This document shows positions 10,131-23,100 of a stretch of DNA of 64,000 nucleotides, piece after piece. Source of the DNA: Lepas anatifera (taxonomy: Eukaryota > Arthropoda > Thecostraca > Lepadidae); the NCBI GenBank assembly GCA_034440635.1, contig JAOTON010001488.1, positions 434,001-498,000 on the forward strand. The letters run 5' to 3'. Position numbers and translations under genes: made by a program. How positions within the stretch are numbered: the first letter of the stretch is position 1; each line of letters starts with the position of its first letter. The notes below the pieces were generated by a model. The model saw nothing but the letters and a program-made list of their open reading frames with translations, had not been told where the DNA came from and did not search any database.

Positions 10131-13100
10131 ATTTTTATGAGCTATCCACCAGCCTTCGTGCTCTTTTGCCATCCTGTATAGAAGCTGAGTTCAATGGAGG
10201 GTTGTTTGAACACCTCCACCATGGCAAAGATGGCTCTGAGGCCCACCCGGGTGAATGTGTGAAGCAGCTATAGTACTACACAATTAAAAACATTTTTAAA
10301 CCTAATTTATAATTTTTATTCCCAAGACCATATTCATGCTTCCCAGGTTATCACATAATTAATTCCATGACAGTATGAGAATGCACATTCACCAGATATG
10401 AAAGAATAATTTTAACAAACTCTGCAAGTGCTTTGCCCTCTTAAAACAGTTTTCCAGGTTTTGAAAATGCACCAAAATTAGGTGATTGTATTTTTCTTTG
10501 ACATATCAATAACACCCCTAAAATATTGATAAATCCAACTCAGCCAGGTAGAACATTGCTTGATGCTTTGTTTAAAAATTGTTAAAAATGTGCTCAATCA
10601 TTTTGTCAAGCAGCCATCATTTTCCATACCAAAAGATACATTATGGATACACAAATTCACAAACAGTGTACCTAGAAATAGAAGTTGCATAGCCATTATG
10701 TGAATTGATAAGCAGGATGAAGGACCAGAGAATTGCTCTCTTTGAATTAAGCTCTTTTGCTAAAGAAAATGTTTTATTCAGTCATGGATTTAATAACAAC
10801 AGCATCATCATAAAGAAAGGTTTAAAGTTCAATATGCAAGCAGTCAGTGCCCGCTGTAAAGCCAATCAGATCCTGGGGTTAATAAGGACAGTTTTTTTCT
10901 AACTTAGACAGTTGCAATGTTAAGAGGCCCTTTATATTCCAATACATTATTAACAAAATCGCATAGGCATCAGAGAAGGGGGGCTAGGGGCTTAACCCCA
11001 CTTTTTGGCCAACAATTTTCTGATCTCAGTCGAAAGGTCCCATCTTGGAAAGTTTTTTGTCAGCATCAGGTTTAAGTTTGACTAGCCCCCACTTTCTTTC
11101 CGGTGGCGATGCTTATTCAATCTCGTATTACATTTTAACTTAAAAACCAGCCCTGCAACAAACCAATGCCATAATCTTTTCCAACATGCCTAGCTATAAA
11201 AAAGAAGCAGCCCATACCAATACCAATACCTCCTTCCTGACACGACAGCAATACAATGAATGAATGAATAGTCGCACTTGAGTTGCACGCTGCTACTGCA
11301 TGACTTTTCAAATAAAGAGGCCATGCAAAGGCCTATGATGTGCCCAAACCAGTGGCAGAAAGTGCTTTCTCTATTTGTGTAAGAACGGTTTCTTTTCATT
11401 TCATCAAATCAAAGGGTAAAGCTTCTTACGCTAATAGCAATATCTACTATAGAAAGACAGAATAAACAAAGTAGCTGTAGATGGCGCATTAAAGACAAAA
11501 TAAATTACCACGTGATTTAAAAGAAAGTTTATAAAGAGTGTTATGAATTGTCCCTGAATTGTCATGGCCATTGGTACACCTGTCTGCCTTAGGGCTGCTA
11601 AAGATTAGCTTCTACTTGGTTGAAATATTTTTTCAAATGCCACGGTTCCTATAGATACGGTTCGGACATGACAGCCAGCTGACTGCCTGATTTGGCAGCA
11701 CGTTGAGGATATGGCGTATTTTGAAGGATTTTGTTCAAGATAACTTTAATTTTGCTAGCAGGTTTTCATTGGGTAATTGAAACGTTTGACGAATTCTGAA
11801 GGAATTGCATGAAGTTCATCGTGGATTTTCCTTGTTATAAAGCGCTTTAGAGACTAAAACTGACCCAGAAGATGCCTGATCATTTTCATACCAAAATAAA
11901 AATATACCCTTAAGCACCACTTAATTTTCCACTGGCCCGTGCCCCAACCCCTGCAAACGTCCCATTGGATTACTGTTAATTTTGCTAAAACTGTTAGAAC
12001 CAAGTGGAGCCTAAACCCCTTTTAGAGTCCCCTGTCAAATGCAGCACTGCTCAGACTTTTTATTCTTGGACGACGACGGCAGCGACGTGGTCGTGCCGCT
12101 TGCGGCCGGTGGTTGTAGTGAAGGCATGGTAGTAAATAGTGTTGATGAGTGGTCTTTGATAGACTTTAAATGTACCTATTTTGCAGTCATGCTCACCACT
12201 GGAAATGTTCAGGCTAATGCTAGAAGTAGGGGTTTGTATAACTTTTCGTCTACATGTATTATTCGTTCTTAGGAATTTCTTCAGGCCGGCTGGACCTTTA
12301 AAATAAGCAATTGGAAAACAGGAGGTGGCGGGATTGTTGTTCGCAGTCACCACCTCATTAATTTTCTTGTTAACTGATTATTCGTTCTTGCATCTTCCGA
12401 TAAATATATATCAAATAGGTTTGTATCCAATTTCTAGTGATTTTGACTCTGGTACCCAGCATTTATGGGTTGGTTTTGGTTGTAACCGAGCTATTTAAGA
12501 GTCAATTGATTTAATATGTGATTTCCAAAGAATTAGATTTAGTGTGAGGCTAGTTCAAGTTGTGAGTGTTTTTGATCTTGAATCCAGATAGACTGATACT
12601 TTTTAATATAATTAAGCTGGAAAACATTATCAAAGAGGCAATAAAGTGAATAATATGTGCCTGGAAATCAGAGTTAGGTATTGTTCCACATCTTTGTTAA
12701 ATATGAAATATGTATTTCTATTTCAATGAATCTTGATTGATCATACTTGCCCCTGGTCCCAGCTTAAGTCCCATTAGTGCTCCAAATCCCAGGCTGATGG
12801 GTGGAGAGCAACACCTCTGCCGTCCCATGGAAGAAAAGTGTATGTACATTCTGGATTTACAGGGGCGTTTTTCTTTTTAACATTAGAAGCCCGGAACTGA
12901 ATTGAAAGACGATATAATTAAGAAAATTAGGAACTTTGTAATCATTTGATAAGTAGATGCAGTTGTCTTTCTGCATCAAATGATACAAAATCTCGAATAA
13001 AAAAGTATATTTTTTGACCTAGGTAAACCAAACTTTCACTCCTTTTTTATATCCATACATATATTTGGAACACACACACATATACTTACATACCCACAGG

Positions 13101-15780
13101 TGAAAAAGAGCAGATGAGCAAACAATACATGCAGATAAGGTGTAGTGTGTATGCACAATTAGAAAAAATTGTGTGGGTGGTTTGTATCATAAATAAAAGA
13201 AAAAAGACAGGGCAAGGGAAAAGAAAAAAGTAAAAAAGTAAAAAAATCATGGGTTAGTGTTAGTGTTAGTGTGTCACTTTTTGGTGATTGCTACTGAATA
13301 TTCCACTTGCTTATTAATTGGGGCATTTTTAACATGATCTTGGTAAAAATGTGATTGGGAGGAAATTAATTTTGATGACAAAGTTCTACTTAAGATTTGA
13401 ATAAGGTTTTTCATTGAGTTTTACAATATTGTAACCTTAGAATATCCCAGTTGCTCACTATACCTAAATCCATCTACATATCTTCAAATATGGATTATAC
13501 ACTCAGCACCCTAGTATAAAATCAGTTCTAATCAGTTCTGGGACCGATGCTCGCCAAGACCAGAATGGGTCCTGTCCCTGGACTCTAGGATCAAAAAGTC
13601 CCACCTCTGGAAAGGAGTTCATACAGGCAGGTTTTTTTATGGCAGGCAAATGAGTATGAAAATATTGTTATTCTGGCTGTTGGGGTGCTGATATTCATCA
13701 GAAAGTGCCAAATTTATATAGAGCATAGTTAGTAGACTTTTGCACAACTGATATAGAGGGAGGATTGTCATGATGTTAAAGGTCGAGCTAAAGGACACTA
13801 CTCTTTTTTGCACATTTTGTTGTTTTTTGTCTATTCACTTTTTCTCTTTTTGGAAGTTTTTGCTTGAATATTGGTAGAGCTGTAAGGGATGGAAGAGTTT
13901 TCAATCTCAGTTTTTTGTACATTTCTAGCATACCATTGGTGATGTCTCCTTTTACTTTCTTCACACAGATATACAGTTTTGTTTAAATTTTGATACAATT
14001 TTGTTTTTATTTAATTCTGCTTTAAAAACAAAGAAAGATGTACCCTCCTGCATTGTGCACTCCCCCTTACCTCCCCCCTCCCGGGGCCCCCCTTTAAAGA
14101 AAAAAAATCTGCAGTGTAAGGAAAATCTTTACCATCATGCTGCAAAATACTGACACACCTGGCTGGATACAGATGGACAAGAAGGGGATTGAAACCCTGT
14201 TTTCACTTCTAAAAGCTCTGTGTATTGTAAATGCATCTGGATACATTGTGCGATCCTTATCAGAATTGTGCATGGAAGTTGGGTCAATGACAACCTAGAT
14301 TTTTATTGTGAAACTAAGCTAAACAAATAGCAAAAGCAGTGTCACAGCAGGATAAGGCCGCAGGTGGCCTGTGGGTGGATTCAGGGAATATGCAACAGAT
14401 CATCCCTGCTTATATCTCAGTTGACCTGGTGCCCCACCAAACTCTTCATCATTTATCTATCGTTACCTGCCAGAAACAACCACGGAAGCGACGCTTTTTA
14501 CCGTGCTTCTCATCTGAATAACCGATCGTATTTCCAACAATGTTCGTTGCATTAGTCGCTCTTTTAAGAAGACTGTTCGTGATTTATTATGTGTACATTA
14601 TTTTGTGTTGTTGACTATGACTTCTGTACGGCTTGTATGACGATGGCTCCTGAATAGCCCTATTTGGTGGAGGAACCAGATAATGTGTAATGAAAAATGA
14701 ATAAATGAACTGCGCCCCCAAGCCATGGGCGGATCCGGGACTTTAGATGGGGGTGGGGGGAGGCACACGGTCGAGGGGCGCCATTTGGACCAATAAGTGC
14801 GAGTTTTGGGCGATACAACTTATCAAGGGCACTAATTTTATAATCAAGAGGCTGATTCTTGCATCCCGTTGGAAGTGGGTGGGAAGCGATCTTTCAGGGA
14901 GCGCCAAGGCACGATCGAAGGGGTGGGCAAGTGCCTCTTTGGCCCCTCTGGATCTGCCTATGTCAAACAGAATTCAAAAGTCCAGGCACCTGTGATTCAG
15001 GCATATCCCCAACATCAACATCAACATACCATAGCTACTATCTGAGTGCAATATCTGCCCATCACTGGTAGCCCGTGAAGTGGCGGATACAAGGCAGGGA
15101 GCTAGGGGCCTCAAGCCCCCTGAAATGTTCAAGTGCCTGTGCTAATGCATAGGCGGAGGATTATGTGAGACGTTGGAGGGTGGTGCTGATTGAGCCCCCT
15201 AGCATCCCAATCCAAATGAAGTCCTGGGTCAGCTACTGCTTCTGTGCATGTATATTGCTAATTGCCACGATTAAGTCTACCAAGAATTTCAAGAAATTAC
15301 CAAGAAATTAAGTCTACAAGAATTTCCCCCACACTCGTAACAAAATGATCATAGCATGAATAAACAAAAGCAACCATTTTTCGATTTCTCGCCTTTAAAT
15401 ACGTTTTATCGTTTCATGGTGACATTTTCGTTTTTTACGGACGTTTTGTCTTTTTCAATGCAACTTTTTCGCATTTTCGTTTTCTCGTTTTGTGCAGTGT
15501 AGCTTGCCCGAGGCATTTCAATGGCGTGAACTTCTTGGCATTGACGAAAAAACGAAAACACGTTAAAAAGTGCGCAGTGTAGAACTATGGTCTCCTGCTT
15601 CTGCTAGTAGAACCGGGGTCTTCAGTAAAGCCAGTTGTGCTAAGGCCATACCTCTAGCTCACGGCGTTGGCGTCTGTCTCCAAGGGATTTGTTCTTTGTT
15701 AGGCAAGGGCATTTAGCTGTCTATTGCCTTGACTCAAGTATGCATCAATCTTCCAGCCGTAACCAGGAACGGGGTGAGGA
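10131..15780. other. Intergenic region between TUG and ABAT
   Basis: I see no supportable gene in this stretch: it is AT-rich with scattered short open frames of no recognisable content. It contains two or three GGATCC-type MITE copies (10966-11112, 14724-14961, 15078-15235), a short CA/TA-rich tract near 13070, and a TTTTCG-rich segment at 15370-15570 whose two halves are partly inverted. Confidence 0.5.
14724..14961. mobile_element. GGATCC-family MITE
   Basis: The left end CATGGGCGGATCCGGGAC is answered by CTCTGGATCTGCCTATG at the right end. The interior has no ORF. The same terminal motif recurs, usually as single ends, near 38395, 40770, 43250, 50005, 58531, 62862, 63915 and 63985. Confidence 0.6.
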
Positions 15781-15819
15781 GAGCGCTCGTGTGAATCTTA
15801 TTTATGTATTTCCTGTAGT

Positions 15820-15937
15820 GAGCGAACGGTGACGTTTCGTGTCCGTTAGACATCATAAGCGTTGACGGGCGCCATTTTCCGGTCTTTTATCTCGTGCTGT
15901 GTATGGACAGTTTGTGACGGGAAATCGTAGTATTTCG
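15820..15937 (+). promoter_or_regulatory. ABAT: Probable ABAT promoter and 5' non-coding exon
   Basis: The first coding exon begins with an acceptor at 17080 and a seven-base leader, so a non-coding exon must lie upstream. The best candidate ends at 15937 with a GTAAGT donor. Just before it is GGGCGCCATTTTCCGG, resembling a YY1-type start-site motif on the reverse strand, with GTGACGTTTCG near 15830. There is no TATA box. The start site is inferred. Confidence 0.4.
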
Positions 15938-17087
15938 GTAAGTACCTAAAGGGGCTGGTCCAGACCCTCTTGCAAAAATCTGAGATTTTGGTGCCAGACA
16001 GAAAATATATTAGTCAAAAAATACCTACAGGCCTTGAAAAGAACCCAAGATGAATGATGAAAAGAAAAGTAACTGATGCACTTTTATTGTCTAGTACGTC
16101 ATGATGACAGCTATAACTCACCTGATACATTATTTTGCGTCATTTATGTTGGGTAACTTAACAAAACACCTAGCTCCGAAATACCTGGATTTTCTCAATA
16201 GGGTCTGGACTAGAGGTGGGCCCTCTTGGTCCCATGGGACCCAGGACCCAATTTGGGCCTGCCGGGACTAAAGTCGCGACCAAAGTGTAAATGCTGGGAC
16301 CAAAGGCATGCAGGATCAAACAAAATTCACTGTAATGGAAATACACATGAAACTAAGATGGAGACAAAAATAACTGTGATTTCCAAGTACATTCACTTTA
16401 CTGCCTCCTTGATAAAATTTTCTGATTTCCTGACCAAAAGTTAGGCCTCCAATCACTCAGTGTTTAGCAAAAGTTTACCGCAGGCCTCTAGCCACCTCCA
16501 TCTCATACTCCTCGCATGACGGCGGTCAAGGACCGAAACGTTGCGTTTGCCTCATCCCATACTTTTTTCTCTTACTGTGCCTTATCGTTTTCTGGGCTTT
16601 GTAGGGCTTAGGGATTTTGTTTTCTGGACTTTTGCACCTTTTGCCCTCTTGTGCAGCCTTCGTCTTAGATTCTAGCTTTTTGCCGATTGGTGTTTTTGTG
16701 AGTTTTAAGTCTTTTAACGCTGCTACTATCTTCTACTTTATCATCCTTTTAGGATCCAAGGTCACTCCCGCAACGCTCTTTGTTTGATGGCACCTTCACC
16801 AGGCTTTCTGAGAAATTATTATTATCAACGTAATTTATCAGTGTTCTCGATTTTTGTTTTTTTATCCCATGGCAGACTATTTACAGAAGTTTGGTTGCTA
16901 AGAGGTACCTTAATATGTTTTTATTCCGTTTGATTTTGCTTACTTCTCCCAGTGAACTCTGGCAATAAACTATTATTCTATACAGTGAACTGAGGAATAA
17001 TAACCATATCATATTATTGTTTCATTGCTTGTCGCTCCGTTATTCCTACGTGTATTTAACCATTGTTCTATTTGTTCTAGGATAAAA

Positions 17088-17154
17088 ATGCTGGCACTTA
17101 CGTCTTCCTCAAGGATGCTCTGCAGATCAAGTCTTAGAACGTTAATTGTTGCAG
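17088..17154 (+). CDS. ABAT: ABAT coding exon 1, mitochondrial transit peptide
   Basis: The acceptor TTGTTCTAG ends at 17080, and ATG at 17088 begins [20 protein letters not shown], a basic, Ser-rich, acid-free presequence typical of matrix proteins. The donor is GTATGG, phase 1. Phase agreement with exon 2 supports the choice. Confidence 0.75.
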
Positions 17155-20100
17155 GTATGGCTGATCTTCCTTATTATGCTCTCTCATCTTGTGGATTGGT
17201 GCTTACAGTCATGTGTATTGAATCGTCAGATTTTGGAAACATCAGCGGCCCTAAGTGTGCAGTTTGGATTTTGACCGGCATCATGTAGTTATATCTTACA
17301 CCATATTTCATGAGATACGCTTAGAGCAGAGCCTTTACTCACCTTAAAAGATGTTACGGTAAAAGTTGAAATGTTGGACATGTTACATTTGGCAGCTTCA
17401 ACACCTGGCGCGTAGTTATCACCATGGCAACGCCGTGGGGTAACACGACGTAATTCAAAAAGTAATGTCCAGATTACTTTCCTTTGTGTTGCTGTACCAT
17501 TATAGATTGTTTAGATATGGCCTATGAATGCGTTTGGAAATGGTTTAATTTTAATTGTACCATTTTATCGATTATTTCTCGTGTAAACCTCACTGGTTTT
17601 TGAGAACTTTAGACTTTAGACTTGATATTCACGGCGAAAAATCCTTCTTTATTTGATTTTGGTCTTGTTCTGCAAGCTCTGGAAAATAAAGATGAAGAAG
17701 AATCCGACAAAGAAGCGTTGTCAAATTGGAAAATTTTGGTGTCACGCTGAAAATTAGTAAGAAAGCAGACGAAGCAGACGAAAAGCAGACGGGCTCATGA
17801 TAGCGAATATTTTGAGCTAAATTTTATGATGGACTAAATCTAATGCATCGAACCCCTAAAAACGGCATTTTCATTTTCTGCGTAGCTTTAATAAACGAAG
17901 CTGTTATGCATGGTTAGAAAGCTACATTTCAGTTAAAATCCGCATATAGTTCATAACGTGGGAAATATTTTGTTAACAAGTAAATATATCCTTTCCTAAA
18001 AATCCCGCATCTTGATCTGGACGTGGCGAAATAATGAAGGAGATGAGTTCCGTTTATCAGCTACGAGTTTCTTGACTTTTGATTCCATTTTCATAATTCT
18101 TTGATTCTGACCTCTCTAAACTAGGACAAGGGTGTTCAAACCACAGTAGGCATAACTTTAAGGTGGTCATATTGCTGGCTAGGCTGTGCATGTATACTTC
18201 CACTTCATTTTATCTGGCGAGGTCGTGACTATACTTCCACTCGTTTAGGATGCTGCCGCTTTTATTTTGGACGGTTCCTGGCGGTGCTGTACCAGTGAGC
18301 GGCATGCGAAAAGCAGTTACAGAGGCACTGCCACTTGTATTTTGGCCGCTTCTTGACGGGGCTGTACCACTGTGCGGGGGTGCGCGCTCAGTTTCAGAGG
18401 TACTGTCATTTCCATCAAATTTATTTGTTCAACGACATATTGAGTAAAAATAATAGAGATCGAGAATAATAGAGATAGAGATCCATTTTGTCCGCTTCCT
18501 GACGGTGGTGTCCCACTGTGCGGCAGGCACTCGCAGTGCCTCTACACTGGTTCCGGGCGAGCCTTCCGGGCCCAGCCTGTTAACATCGGTGCCCGGACCC
18601 CGCAGCCAAGAGCTTCTGCGAGAGCTGGATCAGATTCAGGTGCGCTGGCAGCTGACATCGCGCAGAGTAGGGCTTCAACGCTAGAACTGTTCACCTTATT
18701 ACATTGTTCATATTTAATTTGCCGGAGATTCTTCTTTCTTTCTCATTATAGGAGAATACATGCTTCCCAGAGTATCACTTTTGTGGAAAGTTGGTGGCGT
18801 ATTTATGGTGTGGATTTTGTATACATGAATCTGAAGTCACTTCTTCGATTGGATTCTTTGGAGAAGTCGGTTTTTGGATCCCAAATAATGCCCGAAGTTG
18901 ATAAAACTCAGTTAATTTTTCTTTGTAATTTCCCATCAGAACTACATCTTAGCTAGGGCGCTTGTCTCGAATTGTTGGAAAAAGATGGCCCGCTAATGAA
19001 GCTTCACCGTGAATGCTATTCGTAAGCGACATACATTTGCAGCAACTGAAATAGAGCAATCTTCCACTCGACGTCCTACATCATCGTATAAGAGCTCTTG
19101 TCGCCATACAGATCACATCAATTCGAGCCACCCAGTTACTCCTTCAACCCCATTTCACCGCGTGCCGGCAGAACACTGGCGCTGTGCAATTTTTCGTCGA
19201 CTACGAACGCTCTCTGGGGAACTTTGTCAGCGATGCGGACGGAAATGTGCTGTTGGACGTGTTCACACAAATCTCCTCCCTGCCCGTGGGCTACAACCAT
19301 CCCCGGCTGTTGAAGCGAGCCGCCGGCTCCGACGTCGCGGTCAGTCCCGAGGGAGCGCTAGCGGCTGAACGTGATGCAAAGCTCATTTACACATCGGTGC
19401 TCGTGTTTGGTACGAGTCTGCAATCATGTGGCTCAGTTAGATATTGGCTTACGGGTTTTATGTTAATTGGTTGCAAGTGGCTGATGAATTCATGGGGGCT
19501 AAACTTCTTTCTGATATCGTCATATTTATGTTTGAGAAACACTATGAACCGTCTAAAAAAATCAGCCAACCTTCATGTCTCATCTTGAAACAGAAACGTC
19601 CGCTCGGTTATCACCCAAAAAGGCGCCTTATTGGTGTAAATATGTTTTAAGCATGTTACTATTCCATCCGTGAAATTTTTTCCGGCAGGTTATGCCAGGC
19701 CGACCAGGAACATACCGTGATGTTGTCGATTCTCTCCTTTTTAACCGCACGCTGTTTGACAATCTAGAGGTTTGCCCTTGTTTGATGTTTTAACACTGCT
19801 TTACAGCCTACGCCTGCATTCAACATATCTGGCATCCTGATTATTGCTTTCATGTCGCCCCCTTTTTCCTGAACATAGACCGAGTAGTTGAGGGCGCCTA
19901 ATCCTGTTCTAGTGAGGTAGATTTCCAGAACTAGCGACCCCATTGTGTTGATTTGGCCATAGGTTACCCTATGCCGGGTATGTGGCCGGAAAAAGCCGCC
20001 TAGTGTTCTTGCGTCGTTGCTCGTTCAGTTAACGCTGACAAAAGGTAAATTGTTTTATTGTAATGGGTGACGGATGACCGAAATGCAAGCCAGAGATGAT

Positions 20101-23100
20101 CACAAAAGTTCTCAGCGGCTGCTGGCGGGAACAAATTCCGATGAACTAGTTTCTAATGGTCGCGGGGAACAACGAATGTAAGACTGTAGTGTAGGGCAGT
20201 GAAATATCGCCGGTGCGTATTATCAGCTAGGGTCCTTGAACGGATCCTCGAAAGTGGAAGACCTGTCTAAATGAAAACGTTTTCTTCTAAGTTGAGGAGT
20301 TTCCTCTAAATAAGGAAGAAGCCTCTTTTGTAAATTTTGAGGGGTCTTTGAAAAGACCCTTCCTGCTAAAACAAAATTGTTTTAGCAAAAAAATATAAAA
20401 GTCTTCGGCTTCTGAAGAATTTACGTCAGCTTGCCTGTCTGTCGTTAGTTTAAGAGCTGATATAAAAGTATTATGCTGATAAATATGTTCCTACCATCTT
20501 ATGGTCTGATGGCTCAAATTACATGAATTTAAGTTATCTCATTTTGTTTCGTAAGGGTGGGATATAAAAAAACAAAAACAGTAGGAAGACGTAGTTTTTC
20601 ATCATTCCAGTTTTTTTTTTTTTCTGGTGCCGTGTTATGTATCGGGAAATTCAAAATCGCGGTATACAATCTCAATTTAAGTCTTCAGCGCTACCATTTT
20701 TGTAGGGCGTCCACATTTTCAGTGGGTACATGTTCATTATGTAGGCAGAACTTGGAAGCCGTGCAACTCGGTGTCATTTTGTGATATGGTTCTAATATTG
20801 ATCTTGAGTCGCTGTGCTCTGTTCCCCCTTCCTCGTGTTTTGAGGGATTCCTGACTATGACCTGACAGGAAATACTGCAGCTAAACTGTAGCCCAGATTC
20901 CCAATCTACTCGATAGAGTGAATTCGGCTTATTTGTTTATCGTTATCGTAATTAGATTTGTTTGAGAACTTATACCATTACATTTCCATCCTTCGTGTAT
21001 ACCCGTCTGTAATGGTACTCGAAAGCCCATCGCTCAGCTATGGTTATAAAAGAAACGTCTCACCACTGCCCCTCCACTTTTCACTCCATTCGTCCATGGC
21101 TTCCGTCTTTGACACGCTCCACGTCGTCACCAGCTGGCCTCGGTGAACCGGCCGGCTCTGGGCTCGTTTCCCGACCCCACCTGGCCGCAGGTGCTGCGCT
21201 CCACTCTCCTCTCGGTGAGTCTCCCCCTCCACCCTTCTGTCAGTGCAGTCTCCACCCCCCTCCACCCTTCTGTTAGTGCAGTATCCTCCCCCTCCACCCT
21301 TCTGTCAGTGCAGTCTCCTCCCCCTCCACCCTTCTGTCAGTGCAGTCTCCACCCCCTCTCCACTCTTCTGTCAGTGCAGTCTCCACCCCCTCCACCCTTC
21401 TGTTAGTGCAGTCTCCACCCCATCCACCCTTCTGTTAGTGCAGTCTCCTCCCGTTCCACCCTTCTGTCAGTGCAGTCCCCACCCCCTCCACCCTTCTGTT
21501 AGTGCAGTCTCCTCCCGTTCCACCCTTCTGTCAGTGCAGTCCCCACCCCCTCCACCCTTCTGTTAGTGCAGTCTCCACCCCCCCTCCACCCTTCTGTTAG
21601 TGCAGTCTCCACCCCCCTCCCTCCACCCTTCTGTCGGTGCAGTCTCCACCCCTCCACCCTTCTGTTAGTGCAGTCTCCACCCCCTCCACCCTTTTGTTAG
21701 TGCAGTCTCCACCCCTCCACCCTTCTGTCAGTGCAGTCTCCATCCCCTCCACCCTTCTGTTAGTGCAGTCTCCTCCCATTCCACCCTTCTGTCAGTGCAG
21801 TCCCCACCCCCTCCACCCTTCTGTTAGTGCAGTCTCCTCCCGTTCCACCCTTCTGTCAGTGCAGTCCCCACCCCCTCCACCCTTCTGTTAGTGCAGTCTC
21901 CACCCCCCTCCACCCTTCTGTTAGTGCAGTCTCCACCCCCCTCCACCCTTCTGTCGGTGCAGTCTCCACCCCTCCACCCTTCTGTTAGTGCAGTCTCCAC
22001 CCCCTCCACCCTTCTGTTAGTGCAGTCTCCTCCCGTTCCACCCTTCTGTTAGTGCAGTCTCCACCCCCTCCACCCTTCTGTTAGTGCAGTCTCCACCCCT
22101 CCACCCTTCTGTCAGTGCAGTCTCCACCCCCTCCACCCTTCTGTTAGTGCAGTCTCCACCCCCTCCACCCTTCTGTTAGTGCAGTCTCCACCCCCTCCAC
22201 CCTTCTGTCAGTGCAGTCTCCACCCCCTCCACCCTTCTGTTAGTGCAGTCTCCTCCCGTTCCACCCTTCTGTCAGTGCAGTCCCCACCTCCTCCACCCTT
22301 CTGTTAGTGCAGTCTCCTCCCGTTCCACCCTTCTGTTAGTGCAGTCCCCACCCCATCCACCCTTCTGTTAGTGCAGTCTCCACCCCCTCCACCCTTCTGT
22401 TAGTGCAGTCTCCTCCCGTTCCACCCTTCTGTCAGTGCAGTCTCCACCCCTCCACCCTTCTGTTAGTGCAGTCTCCTCCCGTTCCACCCTTCTGTCAGTG
22501 CAGTCTCCTCCCGTTCCACCCTTCTGTTAGTGCAGTCTCCTCCCGTTCCACCCTTCTGTTAGTGCAGTCTCCACCCCCTCCACCCTTCTGTTAGTGCAGT
22601 CTCCTCCCGTTCCACCCTTCTGTCAGTGCAGTCTCCACCCCTCCACCCTTCTGTTAGTGCAGTCTCCTCCCGTTCCACCCTTCTGTCAGTGCAGTCCCCA
22701 CCTCCTCCACCCTTCTGTTAGTGCAGTCTCCTCCCGTTCCACCCTTCTGTTAGTGCAGTCTCCACCCCCACTCCACCCTTCTGTCGGTGCAGTCTCCCCC
22801 TCCACCCTTCTGTCAGTGCAGTATCCACCCCTCCACCCTTCTGTTAGTGCAGTCTCCACCCCCCCCTCCACCCTTCTGTCAGTGCAGTCTCCACCCCCTC
22901 CACCCTTCTGTCAGTGCAGTCTCCCCCCCCTCCACCCTTCTGTCAGTGCAGTATCCACCCCCTCCACCCTTCTGTCAGTGCAGTCTCCACCCCCTCCACC
23001 CTTCTGTCAGTGCAGTCTCCACCCCCTCCACCCTTCTGGCAGTGCAGTCTCCACCCCCTCCACCCTTCTGTTAGTGCAGTCTCCACCCCCCCTCCACCCT

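Noticed and set aside
12039..12272. Small acidic open frame in the TUG-ABAT interval
   Set aside because: No splice partners, no family resemblance and AT-rich surroundings; likely chance.
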